From Candidatus Epulonipiscium viviparus (GTDB taxonomy: Bacteria; Bacillota; Clostridia; Lachnospirales; Cellulosilyticaceae): a stretch of 64,000 nucleotides of DNA. Positions 26,055 through 38,208 of the stretch are shown in pieces. Numbering within the stretch: position 1 is the stretch's first letter; each line of letters begins with the position of its first letter. The position numbers and the translations under genes are program-made. The stretch lies in the NCBI RefSeq assembly GCF_030708075.1, contig NZ_CP117982.1:1472528-1536527 (forward strand). Direction: 5' to 3'. A model generated the notes under the pieces. That model saw only the letters and a list, made by a program, of their open reading frames with translations. It had not been told where the DNA came from and did not search any database.

Positions 26055-27600
26055 TCAGTTATTTGTAGAAGTGTCTGTTTTGATTCCGTTGATAAGAGTG
26101 TGAATTTCAGATTGTAAAGTTTCGATGGAAGACTCGATGTTTGGGGAAGTTGTGGTTAATGCTTCGATTATTAATTGATCGAATATTCTCATATCAAAAG
26201 CTGGTTGATCTGCAGGGACAATATCGACAAGAGACTCTATATCAGTCGCGACATTAGACTTTACACCAGCTGCAGTACTAGAATCCACATCAACTTCAGA
26301 AGTTGCATCAACTGTGGTACTAGAATTTACATAAGCTGTAGTATCAGAATTTACATCAGCTGCGATGTCAGAATCTGTATCAGCCGCGGTATTAGAATCT
26401 GTATCAGCCGCGGTATTAGAATCTGTATCAGCCGCGGTATTAGAATTTGCGTCAGCCGCGGTATCAGAAACTGTATCAGCCGCAGTATTAGAATTTGCAT
26501 CAGCTGCGACATCAGAATCTGTATCAGCCGCAGTATCAGAATTTACATCAGCCGCGACATCAGAATCTGTATCAGCCGCATTATCAGAATTTGCATCAGC
26601 TGCGTTATCAGAATCTGTATCAGCCGCAACATCAGAATTTGCATCAGCCACGATATCAGAATCTGTATCAGCTGCAGTATCAGAATTTGCATCAGCTGCG
26701 ATATCAGAATCTGTATCAGCCGCGATATCAGAATTTGCATCAGCCACGATATCAGAATCTGTATCAGCCGCAGTATCAGAATTTGCATCAGCCGCGATAT
26801 CAGAATCTGTATCAGCCGCAGTATTAGAATTTGTATCAGCCACGATATCAGAATCTGTATCAGCCGCAGTATCAGAATTTGCATCAGCCGCGGTATTAGA
26901 ATCTGTATCAGCCGCGATATCAGAATCTGTATCAGCCGCGATATCAGAATCTGTATCAGCCGCAGTATTAGAATTTTCATCAGCCGCGATATCAGAATCT
27001 GTATCAGCCGCAGTATTAGAATTTGCATCAGCTGCGATGTCAGAATCTGTATCAACCGCATTATCAGAATCTGTATCAGCCGCAGTATTAGAATTTGCAT
27101 CAGCCGCGGTATTAGAATCTGTATCAGCCGCAGTATTAGAATTTGCATCAGCCGCGGTATCAGAATCTGTATCAGCCGCAGTATTAGAATTTGCATCAGC
27201 CGCGGTATCAGAATCTGTATCAGCCGTATTATCAGAATTTACATCAGCTGCGATTTCAGAATCTGTATCAGCCGCGTTATCAGAATTTGCATCAGCCGCA
27301 GTATTAGAATTTGCATCAGCTGCGGTATCAGAATCTACGTTAGCTGCTGCTGAATCAAGAATGGCTTCAGTGGTCATAGTATGTGCATTAAAATCAGTAT
27401 CAATTGTAGCATCGAGATTGGTAATAATAACTAGTGCATCGGAATCGATAGTTGTAACCGAGTGATCGAGATCTGCAACAGCGACTGGAGCATCGGAATC
27501 GATAGTTGTAACTGAGTGATCAAGATCGGCAACAGCGACTGGAGCATCGGAATCGATAGTTGTAACCGCGTGATCGAGATCGGCAACCAGCGACCTGGAG
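26055..27600 (-). CDS. Large surface protein, C-terminal part (8-residue repeats plus unique end module)
   Basis: Continuation of the gene that begins at 30396, after a net frameshift between about 27585 and 27640. It starts with the last 18-residue repeats (DHSVTTIDSDAPVAVADL), passes a linker (NAHTMTTEAILDSAAANV) and then runs through about 42 copies of an 8-residue, aspartate-rich unit (DSDTAADT / NSDTAADA; 24 bp each). It ends in a unique, conserved 77-residue module with RIFDQLIIEAL and IETLQSEIHTLING. There is no LPXTG or membrane anchor, so the end module may bind the cell wall or another protein, as inference. The very acidic repeat array should be an extended stalk. Confidence 0.6.
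26340..27345 (-). repeat. 24-bp tandem repeat array (about 42 units) in the surface-protein gene
   Basis: The unit, read on the plus strand, is GTATCAGAATCTGTATCAGCCGCA with point variants; two variants tend to alternate, giving a 48-bp higher-order period. All units keep the minus-strand frame here. Confidence 0.9.
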
Positions 27601-28365
27601 CATCGGCTGAGAATAGTTGTAACCGAATTCCAGATCGGCAACAGCGACTGGAGCATCGGTAGCGATAGTTGTAACCGCGTGATCGCGATCGGCAACAGCG
27701 ACTGGAGCATCGGAATCGATAGTTGTAACTGAGTGATCAAGATCGGCAACAGCGACTGGAGCATCGGAATCGATAGTTGTAACCGAATTATCGAGATCGG
27801 CAACAGCGACTGAAGCATCGGAATCGATAGTTGTAACCGAATTATCGAGATCTGCAACAGCGACTGGAGCACCGGAATCCGATAGTTGTAAAACTGATGA
27901 TCCGAGATCGGCAACAAGCGACTGGAGCAAATCGGACAGCGATAGTTTTTGTAACTGAAGGTATCCGAGATCGGCAACAGCGACTGAAGCATCGGAATCG
28001 ATAGTTGTAACTGAGTGATCGAGATCGGCAACAGCGAGTGAAGCATCGGAATCGATAGTTTCAACGGAGTTATCGAGATCGGCAACAGCGACTGAATCAT
28101 CGGTAGCGATAGTTGTAACGGAGGTATCGAGGTCGGCAACAGCGACTGGAGCATCGGTAGCGATAGTTGTAACTGAGTTATCGAGATCGGCAACAGCGAC
28201 TGTAGCATCGGAATCGATAGTTGTAGCTGAGTGATCGAGATCGGCAGCAGCGACTGGAGCATCGGTATCGATAGTTGTAACCGAGTTATCGAGATCTGCA
28301 ACAGCGACTGAAGCATCGGAATCGATAGTTGTAACTGAGGTATCGAGATCGGAAATTATGATTGG
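27430..28365 (-). repeat. 54-bp tandem repeat array (about 17 units)
   Basis: Each unit encodes 18 residues of the type DSDAPVAVADLDNSVTTI. Units around 27585-27640 and 27880-27970 carry clusters of single-base insertions and deletions; the others are clean. Confidence 0.85.
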
Positions 28366-30396
28366 ATGCGTATGAGCAAGGCTCTCGTTAGTTTGGAGCT
28401 CCTGGGTCCCGACATCTATATTAAGAATGAAGTCGATCAATGCGGTCTGGAGATTTTTTAGGGTTTGGATTACGGTGTTGTTATTAGTAGGAGAGACGAC
28501 TTGTGCTTGTGCGGCGAAAATGAGTTCGTTGAGTTGCTGGATATCGCTGGATGATACAAAGACAGTGCCGAGTGCAACATTGCTAGCGATATCGTCGGAT
28601 ACAGTTACGGTATCTATGACAGTGAGAGCATGCGAAATTTCAGCAGATAACTCAGAGGTATCGATATATTCTGTATATGTGCCAGGTTGTTGTGCAGAAG
28701 TAAAAGTATTTGCGGCGAGTAGGAGGGCAGCTTCGTGGGCGCTTACTTCTTCTGCGGTGGATGTAAGAGTTTGTGCGACTAACTGAGCCTTTTCGATTTG
28801 AGCGGAGAGGGCAGCATACTCGTCTGGCGTTACCCAACTTTGTGAAGGAGTGAGTTCGCTACCATCTGCGCTGATCGTATTACTATTTAATAGAAATAAC
28901 GCATTGGATATTTGGAGGCTCAACTTGGATGTATCGATTGGTGCTATTGCGACAGAGATCGTAGGAGAGATCGTGGTAGCGAATGATCGGTTGTGAGTAA
29001 TCTCAAAAGCAAGGGAGAGCTCTTTGCCTGCAGCGCCAGATACGGTTGAAGCGGTATTGCTAGAAGTTATAGCAGATACAGTATAGTTTTCTAAAGAAGT
29101 AATAGGAATGTTGTTGTATGAAAGAGAGATAATGTTGGCGTCCATGCAAGCTTGAAGAACATCCTGAGCAGACAGATTATTTTCGACTTCTAAAGGGATA
29201 TCTGGCTGTGTAACAGTTGAAGAAAGATTTCGAAAATCCGCATATACGCGTATGGCAATAGTAAGAGTTTCTATAGGCGTTGTTTTGGAGATTATGAACT
29301 GATACTCATTGTTGTTTAGAGGTTTCATTTTGGCAGTGTAAGTATCGTCGTATAGAAAATCTTCGGGAGTGACAAGTGCGCTAGTGGATTCACTGTCGCC
29401 ATATTCTAGTGCAACTTTATTTTCTGTTCCATATGTGTCGGTCAGTATAGAGCTAAACAAACGTTTTACATGGGTTGAGTTGTTAAAATCGTCTGTTGCG
29501 GTGGGGTAAACAACGGCGGAGCCAATTTCATCTGCATACATGATAGGTCTGCCAAAAGTTAGAGGCAAAGTTACCTCCATCTTTAGATCGTTGTTGGAAA
29601 TGTTAAATAAGTAGTCACCGTTATGCCCCCAATAGTCAGATAGTAAATCAACGGTAAAGCGATAGTTGAATTCACCTAATGTAGCAAAATTTTGGATAGT
29701 ATGAGTGATACCATCAGTTGTGTTGCCATCGTATAATATTTGAATCTGCTTATTATTATCTACACCGTCATTATGTTTAGCGATAACGGAATAAATAAGC
29801 TCACTGAAATTTATATTTTCGGGGACATCGTGAAGTTCTTTGTTACTAGAAATTTCGTTGCCTAATACCGCTTCAAATTTTGAAAATAATATGTTTAATG
29901 TGAGAGGTTCGGAGACGAGAGTGTGATCATTTTCAGTTCTAGTAATTGTAAAAGAATATTTGCCATTATTGCGTTTACCCCAATCATCTTCGAGAGGTTG
30001 GAGAGTGTATGTGACAGGGCCTGAGTTGTTTAGGTGGGTAATAAATTCTCGATCTCCAGAATTTGAGTTATGTGGATCGGAGTCATAAATGATGTATATA
30101 TCGTTGGAGATAGTGGGGTCTATTTTGGTTTTGACAAAATCTTCCAAAGAAGGAAACTGGTCTATATCTACTCTATAGTATCCTGATTGTGCGTGAAAAG
30201 AGTATGGATTGAGCCCTATTTGCAGAGAGGAATTGGAATCGAGAGCTTTTGGCGAAGTAATTTTTAGACCATCATTAGCAGATTCTATTAATGAAGAGCC
30301 CACTGTAGGCAATGATGGTGTTTGTGCATAAATGGGACTAATAATAATGATGGATGTTGTTAATAAAATAGCTAATAATCGTTTTTGTAGAGTCAT
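27520..30396 (-). CDS. Large repeat-containing surface protein, N-terminal part (FIVAR-like domains)
   Basis: Secreted protein: signal peptide QKRLLAILLTTSIIIISPIYA, then two similar beta-rich domains (DDWGKRNNGKYSFTITR and SDYWGHNGDYLFNISN are equivalent segments). Two helical FIVAR-like modules follow (SKLSLQISNALFLLNS...WVTPDEYAALSAQIEKA and SELSAEISHALTVID), then the 54-bp repeats. The frame is lost and regained at 27880-27970 and lost at about 27640, so this reading ends at an artificial stop at 27520; the real protein continues in the frame of the next entry (26055-27600) to 26055, for a total near 1,440 residues. The start is the ATG at 30396, with a hairpin separating it from GGGGG. 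FIVAR domains are typical of Gram-positive adhesins and wall proteins. Confidence 0.7.
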   Translation of the reverse strand: MTLQKRLLAILLTTSIIIISPIYAQTPSLPTVGSSLIESANDGLKITSPKALDSNSSLQIGLNPYSFHAQSGYYRVDIDQFPSLEDFVKTKIDPTISNDIYIIYDSDPHNSNSGDREFITHLNNSGPVTYTLQPLEDDWGKRNNGKYSFTITRTENDHTLVSEPLTLNILFSKFEAVLGNEISSNKELHDVPENINFSELIYSVIAKHNDGVDNNKQIQILYDGNTTDGITHTIQNFATLGEFNYRFTVDLLSDYWGHNGDYLFNISNNDLKMEVTLPLTFGRPIMYADEIGSAVVYPTATDDFNNSTHVKRLFSSILTDTYGTENKVALEYGDSESTSALVTPEDFLYDDTYTAKMKPLNNNEYQFIISKTTPIETLTIAIRVYADFRNLSSTVTQPDIPLEVENNLSAQDVLQACMDANIISLSYNNIPITSLENYTVSAITSSNTASTVSGAAGKELSLAFEITHNRSFATTISPTISVAIAPIDTSKLSLQISNALFLLNSNTISADGSELTPSQSWVTPDEYAALSAQIEKAQLVAQTLTSTAEEVSAHEAALLLAANTFTSAQQPGTYTEYIDTSELSAEISHALTVIDTVTVSDDIASNVALGTVFVSSSDIQQLNELIFAAQAQVVSPTNNNTVIQTLKNLQTALIDFILNIDVGTQELQTNESLAHTHPIIISDLDTSVTTIDSDASVAVADLDNSVTTIDTDAPVAAADLDHSATTIDSDATVAVADLDNSVTTIATDAPVAVADLDTSVTTIATDDSVAVADLDNSVETIDSDASLAVADLDHSVTTIDSDASVAVADLGYLQLQKLSLSDLLQSLVADLGSSVLQLSDSGAPVAVADLDNSVTTIDSDASVAVADLDNSVTTIDSDAPVAVADLDHSVTTIDSDAPVAVADRDHAVTTIATDAPVAVADLEFGYNYSQPMLQVAGCRSRSRGYNYRFRCSSRCCRS

Positions 30397-30438
30397 AGTA
30401 AGTATGCTACCAAAAAGATAGTAGCGTCCCCCTTTCAA

Positions 30439-30742
30439 AAGTTTTTATGTGATTGAATATTATATGTAATCATTGAATAAAAATTGCTTTTGTGTAGATA
30501 GCCTATTGTGTAAATATTAAAAAGGTATGACAAAAAAAATTTAATCCAACTTTTGCCTAGAATAGTTTATGTAAATGATATCGGCTAATATGAGTAATTC
30601 TTTAAATTTTCGACGACAAAAATTACTGAACTATTATAAGGTAGAAACGAAAAAAAACTTAGATAGGGGGACTTTCATTTTGCATAAAAATAATATACAA
30701 TTTTGAAGTATTGCAAAATTCGATATTAATGAGGTGGTTTAA
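30439..30742. other. Divergent intergenic region with no clear gene
   Basis: About 300 bp of AT-rich sequence between the surface-protein gene and the alcohol dehydrogenase gene. It must hold promoters for both directions. I could find no -35/-10 pair with good spacing on either strand and no open frame with a ribosome binding site. Confidence 0.5.
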
Positions 30743-31933
30743 ATGGCAAGGTTTACATTACCAAGAGATATTTATTTTGGACGTGGAAGTCTTGAGGAAC
30801 TAAAAAATATTAAGGGATCTAGAGCAGTGGTTGTAGTTGGCGGCGGCTCGATGAAAAGATTTGGGTTTTTGGATCAAACTGTAAAGTATTTAGAAGAAGC
30901 AGGAATGGAAGTAGAGCTTATAGAAAATGTGGAGCCAGACCCTTCTGTAGAAACAGTTTTAAAAGGCGCAAAAGCGATGGAAAAGTTTAAGCCTGATGTA
31001 ATTGTATCGATTGGTGGTGGTTCGCCTATAGATGCTGCAAAAGCTATGTGGGTGTTTTATGAACATCCGGAATTGAAGTTTGATGATATAAAAGATCCGT
31101 TTACTATTCCAACACTTAGAAGTAAGGCAATTTTCGTGGCAATTCCTTCGACTTCGGGAACAGCGACTGAAGTGACTGCGTTTTCTGTAATTACTGATTA
31201 CGCAACTGGAATTAAATATCCATTGGCAGATTATAACATTACGCCAGATATTGCCATAGTGGATGCTAATGTTGCAGATACAATGCCTCAAATGCTTGTT
31301 GCACATACTGGAATGGATGCTTTGACCCATGCTATAGAGGCGTATGTTTCGACAGCTGCAAATGATTTTACAGATCCGTTGGCATTAAAAGCTATAAAAA
31401 TGGTATATGAATATTTGTATAAGTCTTTTGATGGCGATTCAGTTGCAAAAGAGAAGGTTCACTATGCGCAATGTATGGCGGGGATGGCGTTTTCGAATGC
31501 GCTTTTGGGGATCGTACACTCTATAGCGCATAAAACAGGCGCGGCATTTGAAAAAGGACATATACCTCATGGATGTGCAAACGCTATGTATCTTCCACAG
31601 GTGATACGATTTAACGCAAAAGACGAGAGAGCTGCGAATCGATATGTTGAAATAGCGAGATACGTGGGATTAAAAGGTGATACTGCGGATGAATTGATAG
31701 ATGCATTGATAAAGTCGATAAATGATTGTAATACGTATTTGTCGATACCGAGTTGTATAAAAGATTATGGAAACGGGATGGTTTCGGAAAAAGAGTTTTT
31801 GGCAAAGGTAGATGAAATTGCCATCAATGCAATAGAAGATGCGTGTACAGGATCGAGTCCGAGAACACCAAATAAAGAAGAAATGGTTTTAATATTGAAA
31901 TCTTGTTACTATGGAACACCGTGTGAGTGTTAA
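30743..31933 (+). CDS. Iron-containing alcohol dehydrogenase
   Basis: Group III alcohol dehydrogenase, 396 residues. Motifs: FGRGSLEEL, nucleotide-binding GGGSPIDAAKAMW, substrate/iron block PSTSGTATEVTAFSV, HTGMDALTHAIEAYVS and the iron histidines in GIVHSIAHKTGAAF and HIPHGCANAM. The sequence is closest in form to the stand-alone AdhB/alcohol dehydrogenase domain of AdhE, which reduces acetaldehyde to ethanol with NADH. It differs clearly from the Fe-ADH at 3628-4812. GAGGTGG precedes the ATG. It stands alone, ended by the stem-loop at 31950-31989; an important role in fermentative NADH recycling is likely. Confidence 0.9.
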   Translation: MARFTLPRDIYFGRGSLEELKNIKGSRAVVVVGGGSMKRFGFLDQTVKYLEEAGMEVELIENVEPDPSVETVLKGAKAMEKFKPDVIVSIGGGSPIDAAKAMWVFYEHPELKFDDIKDPFTIPTLRSKAIFVAIPSTSGTATEVTAFSVITDYATGIKYPLADYNITPDIAIVDANVADTMPQMLVAHTGMDALTHAIEAYVSTAANDFTDPLALKAIKMVYEYLYKSFDGDSVAKEKVHYAQCMAGMAFSNALLGIVHSIAHKTGAAFEKGHIPHGCANAMYLPQVIRFNAKDERAANRYVEIARYVGLKGDTADELIDALIKSINDCNTYLSIPSCIKDYGNGMVSEKEFLAKVDEIAINAIEDACTGSSPRTPNKEEMVLILKSCYYGTPCEC

Positions 31934-31949
31934 GCGTTAAAAAAAATAT

Positions 31950-31989
31950 AAAGATAAGTGCGTGTAGGGGAGAGGGCGTACTTATCTTT
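31950..31989 (+). terminator. Stem-loop after the alcohol dehydrogenase gene
   Basis: AAAGATAAGT (31950-31959) and ACTTATCTTT (31980-31989), a perfect 10-bp stem with a 20-nt purine-rich loop. The following T run is short, so termination may be partial. Confidence 0.65.
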
Positions 31990-32088
31990 AATAGCATATA
32001 AAAATTTTAAAACTGCTATAAAACGAGTAATAACAACGGATTTTTTGGGGAAATAAGTGCATTAATGGGAAAAAAATGATAAAAAGGG

Positions 32089-32117
32089 TTGACATACGCA
32101 GAAACATACTGTATTAT
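32089..32117 (+). promoter_or_regulatory. Promoter of the solitary 23S rRNA gene
   Basis: Consensus TTGACA (32089-32094), 17-bp spacer, TATTAT (32112-32117), about 190 bp upstream of the mature 23S 5' end. Confidence 0.85.
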
Positions 32118-32180
32118 TACAAACAGATGCGGGGCAGCCCAGTTGGTACAAACCACGGATGTTAGCATTTAAGAAATTTT

Positions 32181-32208
32181 GTATTTTGAAAACTGAATAT
32201 AACGAAGA
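32181..32208 (+). other. 5' arm of the 23S rRNA processing stem
   Basis: This leader segment (GTATTTTGAAAACTG then AATATAACGAAGA) is complementary over about 27 bp, with few mismatches, to the trailer at 35238-35265. Together they form the long stem in which bacterial pre-23S RNA is cut by RNase III or Mini-III. The TTGAAAACTGAATA word is typical of 16S-23S spacers in Firmicutes. Confidence 0.75.
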
Positions 32209-32310
32209 TTAGAAATAATCTACAACAAAACCGAAAAAGATTGAATAGAAAAACCTATTTATTCTTTAACAAATTCTTTAGTCAAGAAAAGACACAAAGA
32301 CCAAAATATA

Positions 32311-35205
<2,895 letters not shown>

Positions 35206-35237
35206 ATTTGAAATGGGTTTTGTGTAGTATATTCTTT

Positions 35238-35265
35238 TCTTCGTTGTATTTGGTTTTCAGAATAT
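35238..35265 (+). other. 3' arm of the 23S rRNA processing stem
   Basis: TCTTCGTTGTATTTGGTTTTC then AGAATAT, complementary to 32181-32208. Confidence 0.75.
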
Positions 35266-35266
35266 A

Positions 35267-35301
35267 AAAGCCAGCTATGATCATTGTAGCTGGCTTTTTT
35301 T
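35267..35301 (+). terminator. Intrinsic terminator of the 23S rRNA gene
   Basis: AAAGCCAGCTA / TAGCTGGCTTT, a perfect 11-bp stem with a 9-nt loop, then a long T run. It leaves no room for a 5S gene in this transcript. Confidence 0.9.
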
Positions 35302-35335
35302 ATTTTTAAAAAAAGCAAATGGATGGAGAAAAGTA

Positions 35336-35497
35336 ATGAAAATAGCATTGTTGGTATTGAGTATATTGTTTGCTATATTAACGTTTATAGGAGTGGGATA
35401 TATTTTACTAAACGATGGTCGAATAAGTATAGCATATGCGGGGATCCCGTTTATTTTGGAGATATGCTGTATAGCTGCATACAAAAAATCGATATAA
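35336..35497 (+). CDS. Small two-helix membrane protein
   Basis: A 53-residue protein with two hydrophobic segments (ALLVLSILFAILTFIGVGYI and AGIPFILEICCIAAY) separated by a short polar loop (LNDGRIS). A GGAG sits 7 nt before the ATG. No family recognised. It is directly behind the 23S terminator. Confidence 0.5.
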   Translation: MKIALLVLSILFAILTFIGVGYILLNDGRISIAYAGIPFILEICCIAAYKKSI

Positions 35498-35743
35498 GTT
35501 GTTTATTATAATGCTAATTTAGAAAAACAAATTGAAGACATGATTGAGTAACTGTTTTGAGCCTAAATGAGTATAATGTACATGCAATAGTTATACACTT
35601 TATGGATAAAAGGATCAAAATTTCTGAATTGGCATTATAGTTAAAAAAACATACCAAATATATAACAGTTATAGAAAAGTAAAGATTGTTAAAATTAAGG
35701 TTGTTAAAATTAATGAAATTAAGATAAGAAAGGAAAGCATTTT
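35498..35743. other. Intergenic sequence with a possible gene remnant
   Basis: No gene with a start. A short frame ending NANLEKQIEDMIE-stop (about 35508-35554) looks like a helical C-terminal fragment of a lost gene. The rest is AT-rich with two direct copies of GTTAAAATTAA near 35690-35712. Confidence 0.35.
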
Positions 35744-35993
35744 ATGAAAAATAAATTATTTTGGATAAATGTGGTATTTATTATTGCGACTACAGAAGTG
35801 AATTTCTCTTCGCAAACAAATGATTTAAATAACAGTACGTTAGATACATATAAAATAAATTTAATTCCGGGTGAAAATTCTCAGATAATGCAGTCTATGC
35901 CCTTAACATTATATGATTCGACTAAATATTTGGAGCTGATTTGAGGTAAATCAAACTTTGGAAGATTATATTAAAGATTGTGTCATAGGATAA
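35744..35993 (+). pseudogene. Small secreted protein, probably frameshifted
   Basis: A frame of 66 codons starts at 35744 after AAAGGAAAG with a signal-like segment (FWINVVFIIATTEVNF) and stops at 35944. From 35943 the next frame continues naturally (EVNQTLEDYIKDCVIG-stop, 35991-35993), so a one-base change would give a protein of about 82 residues. No family recognised. It may also be a genuine 66-residue secreted peptide. Confidence 0.4.
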
Positions 35994-36084
35994 TAAGCAA
36001 AATATCATAGAGTAACTTGCCATATTGAGAATTCGATAACCCCAAAAAAACGAAATTGTAGACATTGAATAGGAGGGTTTAGCT

Positions 36085-38208
36085 ATGAATATTAGAAAGG
36101 TTGTGGCTTGTTTAATAGTGGTGATGCTTATTATTAGTTCATCAACAACAAGAATGAATGATATTAACTTTGATTCTGATAATGATGGAATTTCTGATAA
36201 ATATGAAGATTACTGGGGAACTGATAAATTTACACCCAACTCTGCAGATGATAAAGACGGTGATGGTTTGTCAAATATGGAGGAGCTGGGAATTGGAACA
36301 CAATTAATATATGCGGATTCTGATCATGACGGATTATGGGATCATGAAGAAATTATTTTGGGAACATCGCCAACGAATGCAGATACTGATGGCGACGGTG
36401 TATCCGATAAAGCAGAAATAAGATACAAATTGGATCCTACTCTAATTGATACAGATTTTGATGGTGTAATGGATGGTAAAGAAAAATTTTTGAAAGAGAT
36501 GGCATATGTTGCCGCTGTAGGTAGTGTTAATAAATTAGAGAACTTGGTTGTGGCTGATGCGGAGGATTATCAGTGGTTAGTAGAAGGGTTACCTGGGTAT
36601 ACAGGTGTTAAATTTGAACTGAGAAATGTGATTGGGCTAGACAAAATAGATCTCAAAATAGACAATTTGTATTACTTAAATATAACGACTCGAGAGTTAG
36701 AGACTGTAACAGATGAAATAATCGATGGATACTATATTGAACTGAATGCAAATGCCGAAGATGTTACTAAGTACATGAAAAGAATCAACCTAGAGATAGC
36801 AGATAGAATGGCCGCATGGGCCACGATGATGGATACTGATGGGGATGGAATAGGTGACGCAGAGGATCCACGGCCGCTAATATGGGATGTTAGCATAAGA
36901 GATTTGGCGATGTTTTCACAGATCGTCTATTCCAGGGGGCTAAAGCGGATTGCGGCAAACAATAATGATAATGAGGTACCAATTAAAATCAGTGCAATAG
37001 AAAATGATATCGTACTCGCGGTAAATGAGGAGCCAAAAAATTCGGCAAACGAAAAACAAAATCATACAATAAATATAGCCAATCAAAAAGAAACGGAATT
37101 AGTAGCAAGTTTGGCGAGCGTAAATAGTATATTTTCAATTATAGATGCTACAGCGACGTTAGATCATGGAAGGGAGAGGTTGCCAGTAATTGCATCTGTA
37201 GAAAAAGCCGCGACATCGAATATTGTACCTGTAGAAAAAACCACGACATCGAATATTGTACCTGTAGAAAAAACCACGACATCGAATATTGTACCTGTAG
37301 AAAAAACCACGACATTGAATATTATACCTGTAGAAAAAGCCGCGACATCGGAAACTGTAACGGCAGAAAAAACTGAAGCATCGGAAACTGTATCGGCAGA
37401 AAAAACTGATGCATCGGAAACTGTATCGGCGGAAAAAGCTGATGCATCGGAAACTGTATCGGGGGAGAAAACTGATGCATCGGAAACTGTATCGGCGGAA
37501 AAAACTGTAGCGTCGGCGACATCGGAAACTGTATCGGCAGAGAAAACTGATGCATCGGAAAATGTATCGGCAGAAAAAACTGAAGCATCGGAAACTGTAT
37601 CGGCAGAAAAAGCTGATGCATCGGAAAATGTATCGGCAGAAAAAACTGATGCATCGGAAACTGTATTGGCAGAAAAAGCTGATGCATCGGAAACTGTATC
37701 GGCAGGAAAAGCTGCGACATCGAAAACTGTATCGGCAGGAAAAGCTGCGACATCGGAAACTGTATCGGCAGGAAAAACTGCGGCACCGGAAACTGTATCG
37801 GTAGAAAAAGTTGCGGCACCGGAAACTGTATCGGCGGAAAAAGCTGATGCATCGGAAACTGTATTGGCAGAAAAAACTGATGCATCGGAAAATGTATTCT
37901 ATTTAACGGGAGAAAAAGCTGATGCATCGGAAGCTGTATCGGGAGAAAAAACTGTAGCGTCGGCGACATCGGAAACTGTATCGGCAGAAAAAACTGTTGC
38001 ATCGGAAACTGTATCGGCGGAAAAAGCTGATGCATCGGAAACTACATCTGGAGAAAAAGTCGCGGCATCGGAAATTGTATCGGGAGAAAAAACTGCGGCA
38101 CCGGAAACTGTATCGGCAGAAAAAACTGATGCATCGGAAACTGTATCGGCGGAAAAAACTGTAGCGTCGGCGACATCGGAAACTGTAACGGCAGAAAAAA
38201 AGCTGTGA
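36085..38208 (+). CDS. Secreted TSP3-repeat / ASETVSAEKTD-repeat / lipase protein, N-terminal part
   Basis: First 707 codons of a large secreted protein. Signal peptide (VVACLIVVMLIISSSTT), then five thrombospondin type 3-like, calcium-binding repeats at about residues 29-140 (SDNDGISDKYED, DKDGDGLSNMEE, DSDHDGLWDHEE, DTDGDGVSDKAE, DTDFDGVMDGKE), and a second copy of the D-x-D-x-D-G motif near residue 255 (DTDGDGIGD). A linker with four 13-14 residue copies of EKTTTSNIVPV follows, then the 11-residue repeat ASETVSAEKTD. This reading stops at 38208 because of two extra bases in an A run at about 38199. The frame is the same as that of the lipase domain at 39433-40557, and the two are parts of one gene. 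GGAGGG precedes the ATG. Confidence 0.75.
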   Translation: MNIRKVVACLIVVMLIISSSTTRMNDINFDSDNDGISDKYEDYWGTDKFTPNSADDKDGDGLSNMEELGIGTQLIYADSDHDGLWDHEEIILGTSPTNADTDGDGVSDKAEIRYKLDPTLIDTDFDGVMDGKEKFLKEMAYVAAVGSVNKLENLVVADAEDYQWLVEGLPGYTGVKFELRNVIGLDKIDLKIDNLYYLNITTRELETVTDEIIDGYYIELNANAEDVTKYMKRINLEIADRMAAWATMMDTDGDGIGDAEDPRPLIWDVSIRDLAMFSQIVYSRGLKRIAANNNDNEVPIKISAIENDIVLAVNEEPKNSANEKQNHTINIANQKETELVASLASVNSIFSIIDATATLDHGRERLPVIASVEKAATSNIVPVEKTTTSNIVPVEKTTTSNIVPVEKTTTLNIIPVEKAATSETVTAEKTEASETVSAEKTDASETVSAEKADASETVSGEKTDASETVSAEKTVASATSETVSAEKTDASENVSAEKTEASETVSAEKADASENVSAEKTDASETVLAEKADASETVSAGKAATSKTVSAGKAATSETVSAGKTAAPETVSVEKVAAPETVSAEKADASETVLAEKTDASENVFYLTGEKADASEAVSGEKTVASATSETVSAEKTVASETVSAEKADASETTSGEKVAASEIVSGEKTAAPETVSAEKTDASETVSAEKTVASATSETVTAEKKL

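Noticed and set aside
26175-27465. Long plus-strand frames (RICISRSI, SESVSAAV and QNLYQPQY repeats) opposite the surface gene
   Set aside because: They are open only because the repeat unit contains no stop in these frames; no start signals support them.
23150-28365. CRISPR array
   Set aside because: The 24-bp and 54-bp units abut one another without unique spacers, are translated in frame, and no cas genes are nearby.
32120-32165. tRNA-like piece in the 23S leader (AGCCCAGTTGGTA resembles a D arm)
   Set aside because: No matching acceptor end, anticodon arm or T arm follows; at best a relic of a spacer tRNA.
35323-35511. Alternative 62-codon frame overlapping the small two-helix protein
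   Set aside because: Different frame with no ribosome binding site; the frame starting at 35336 has GGAG at the right spacing and membrane-like composition.
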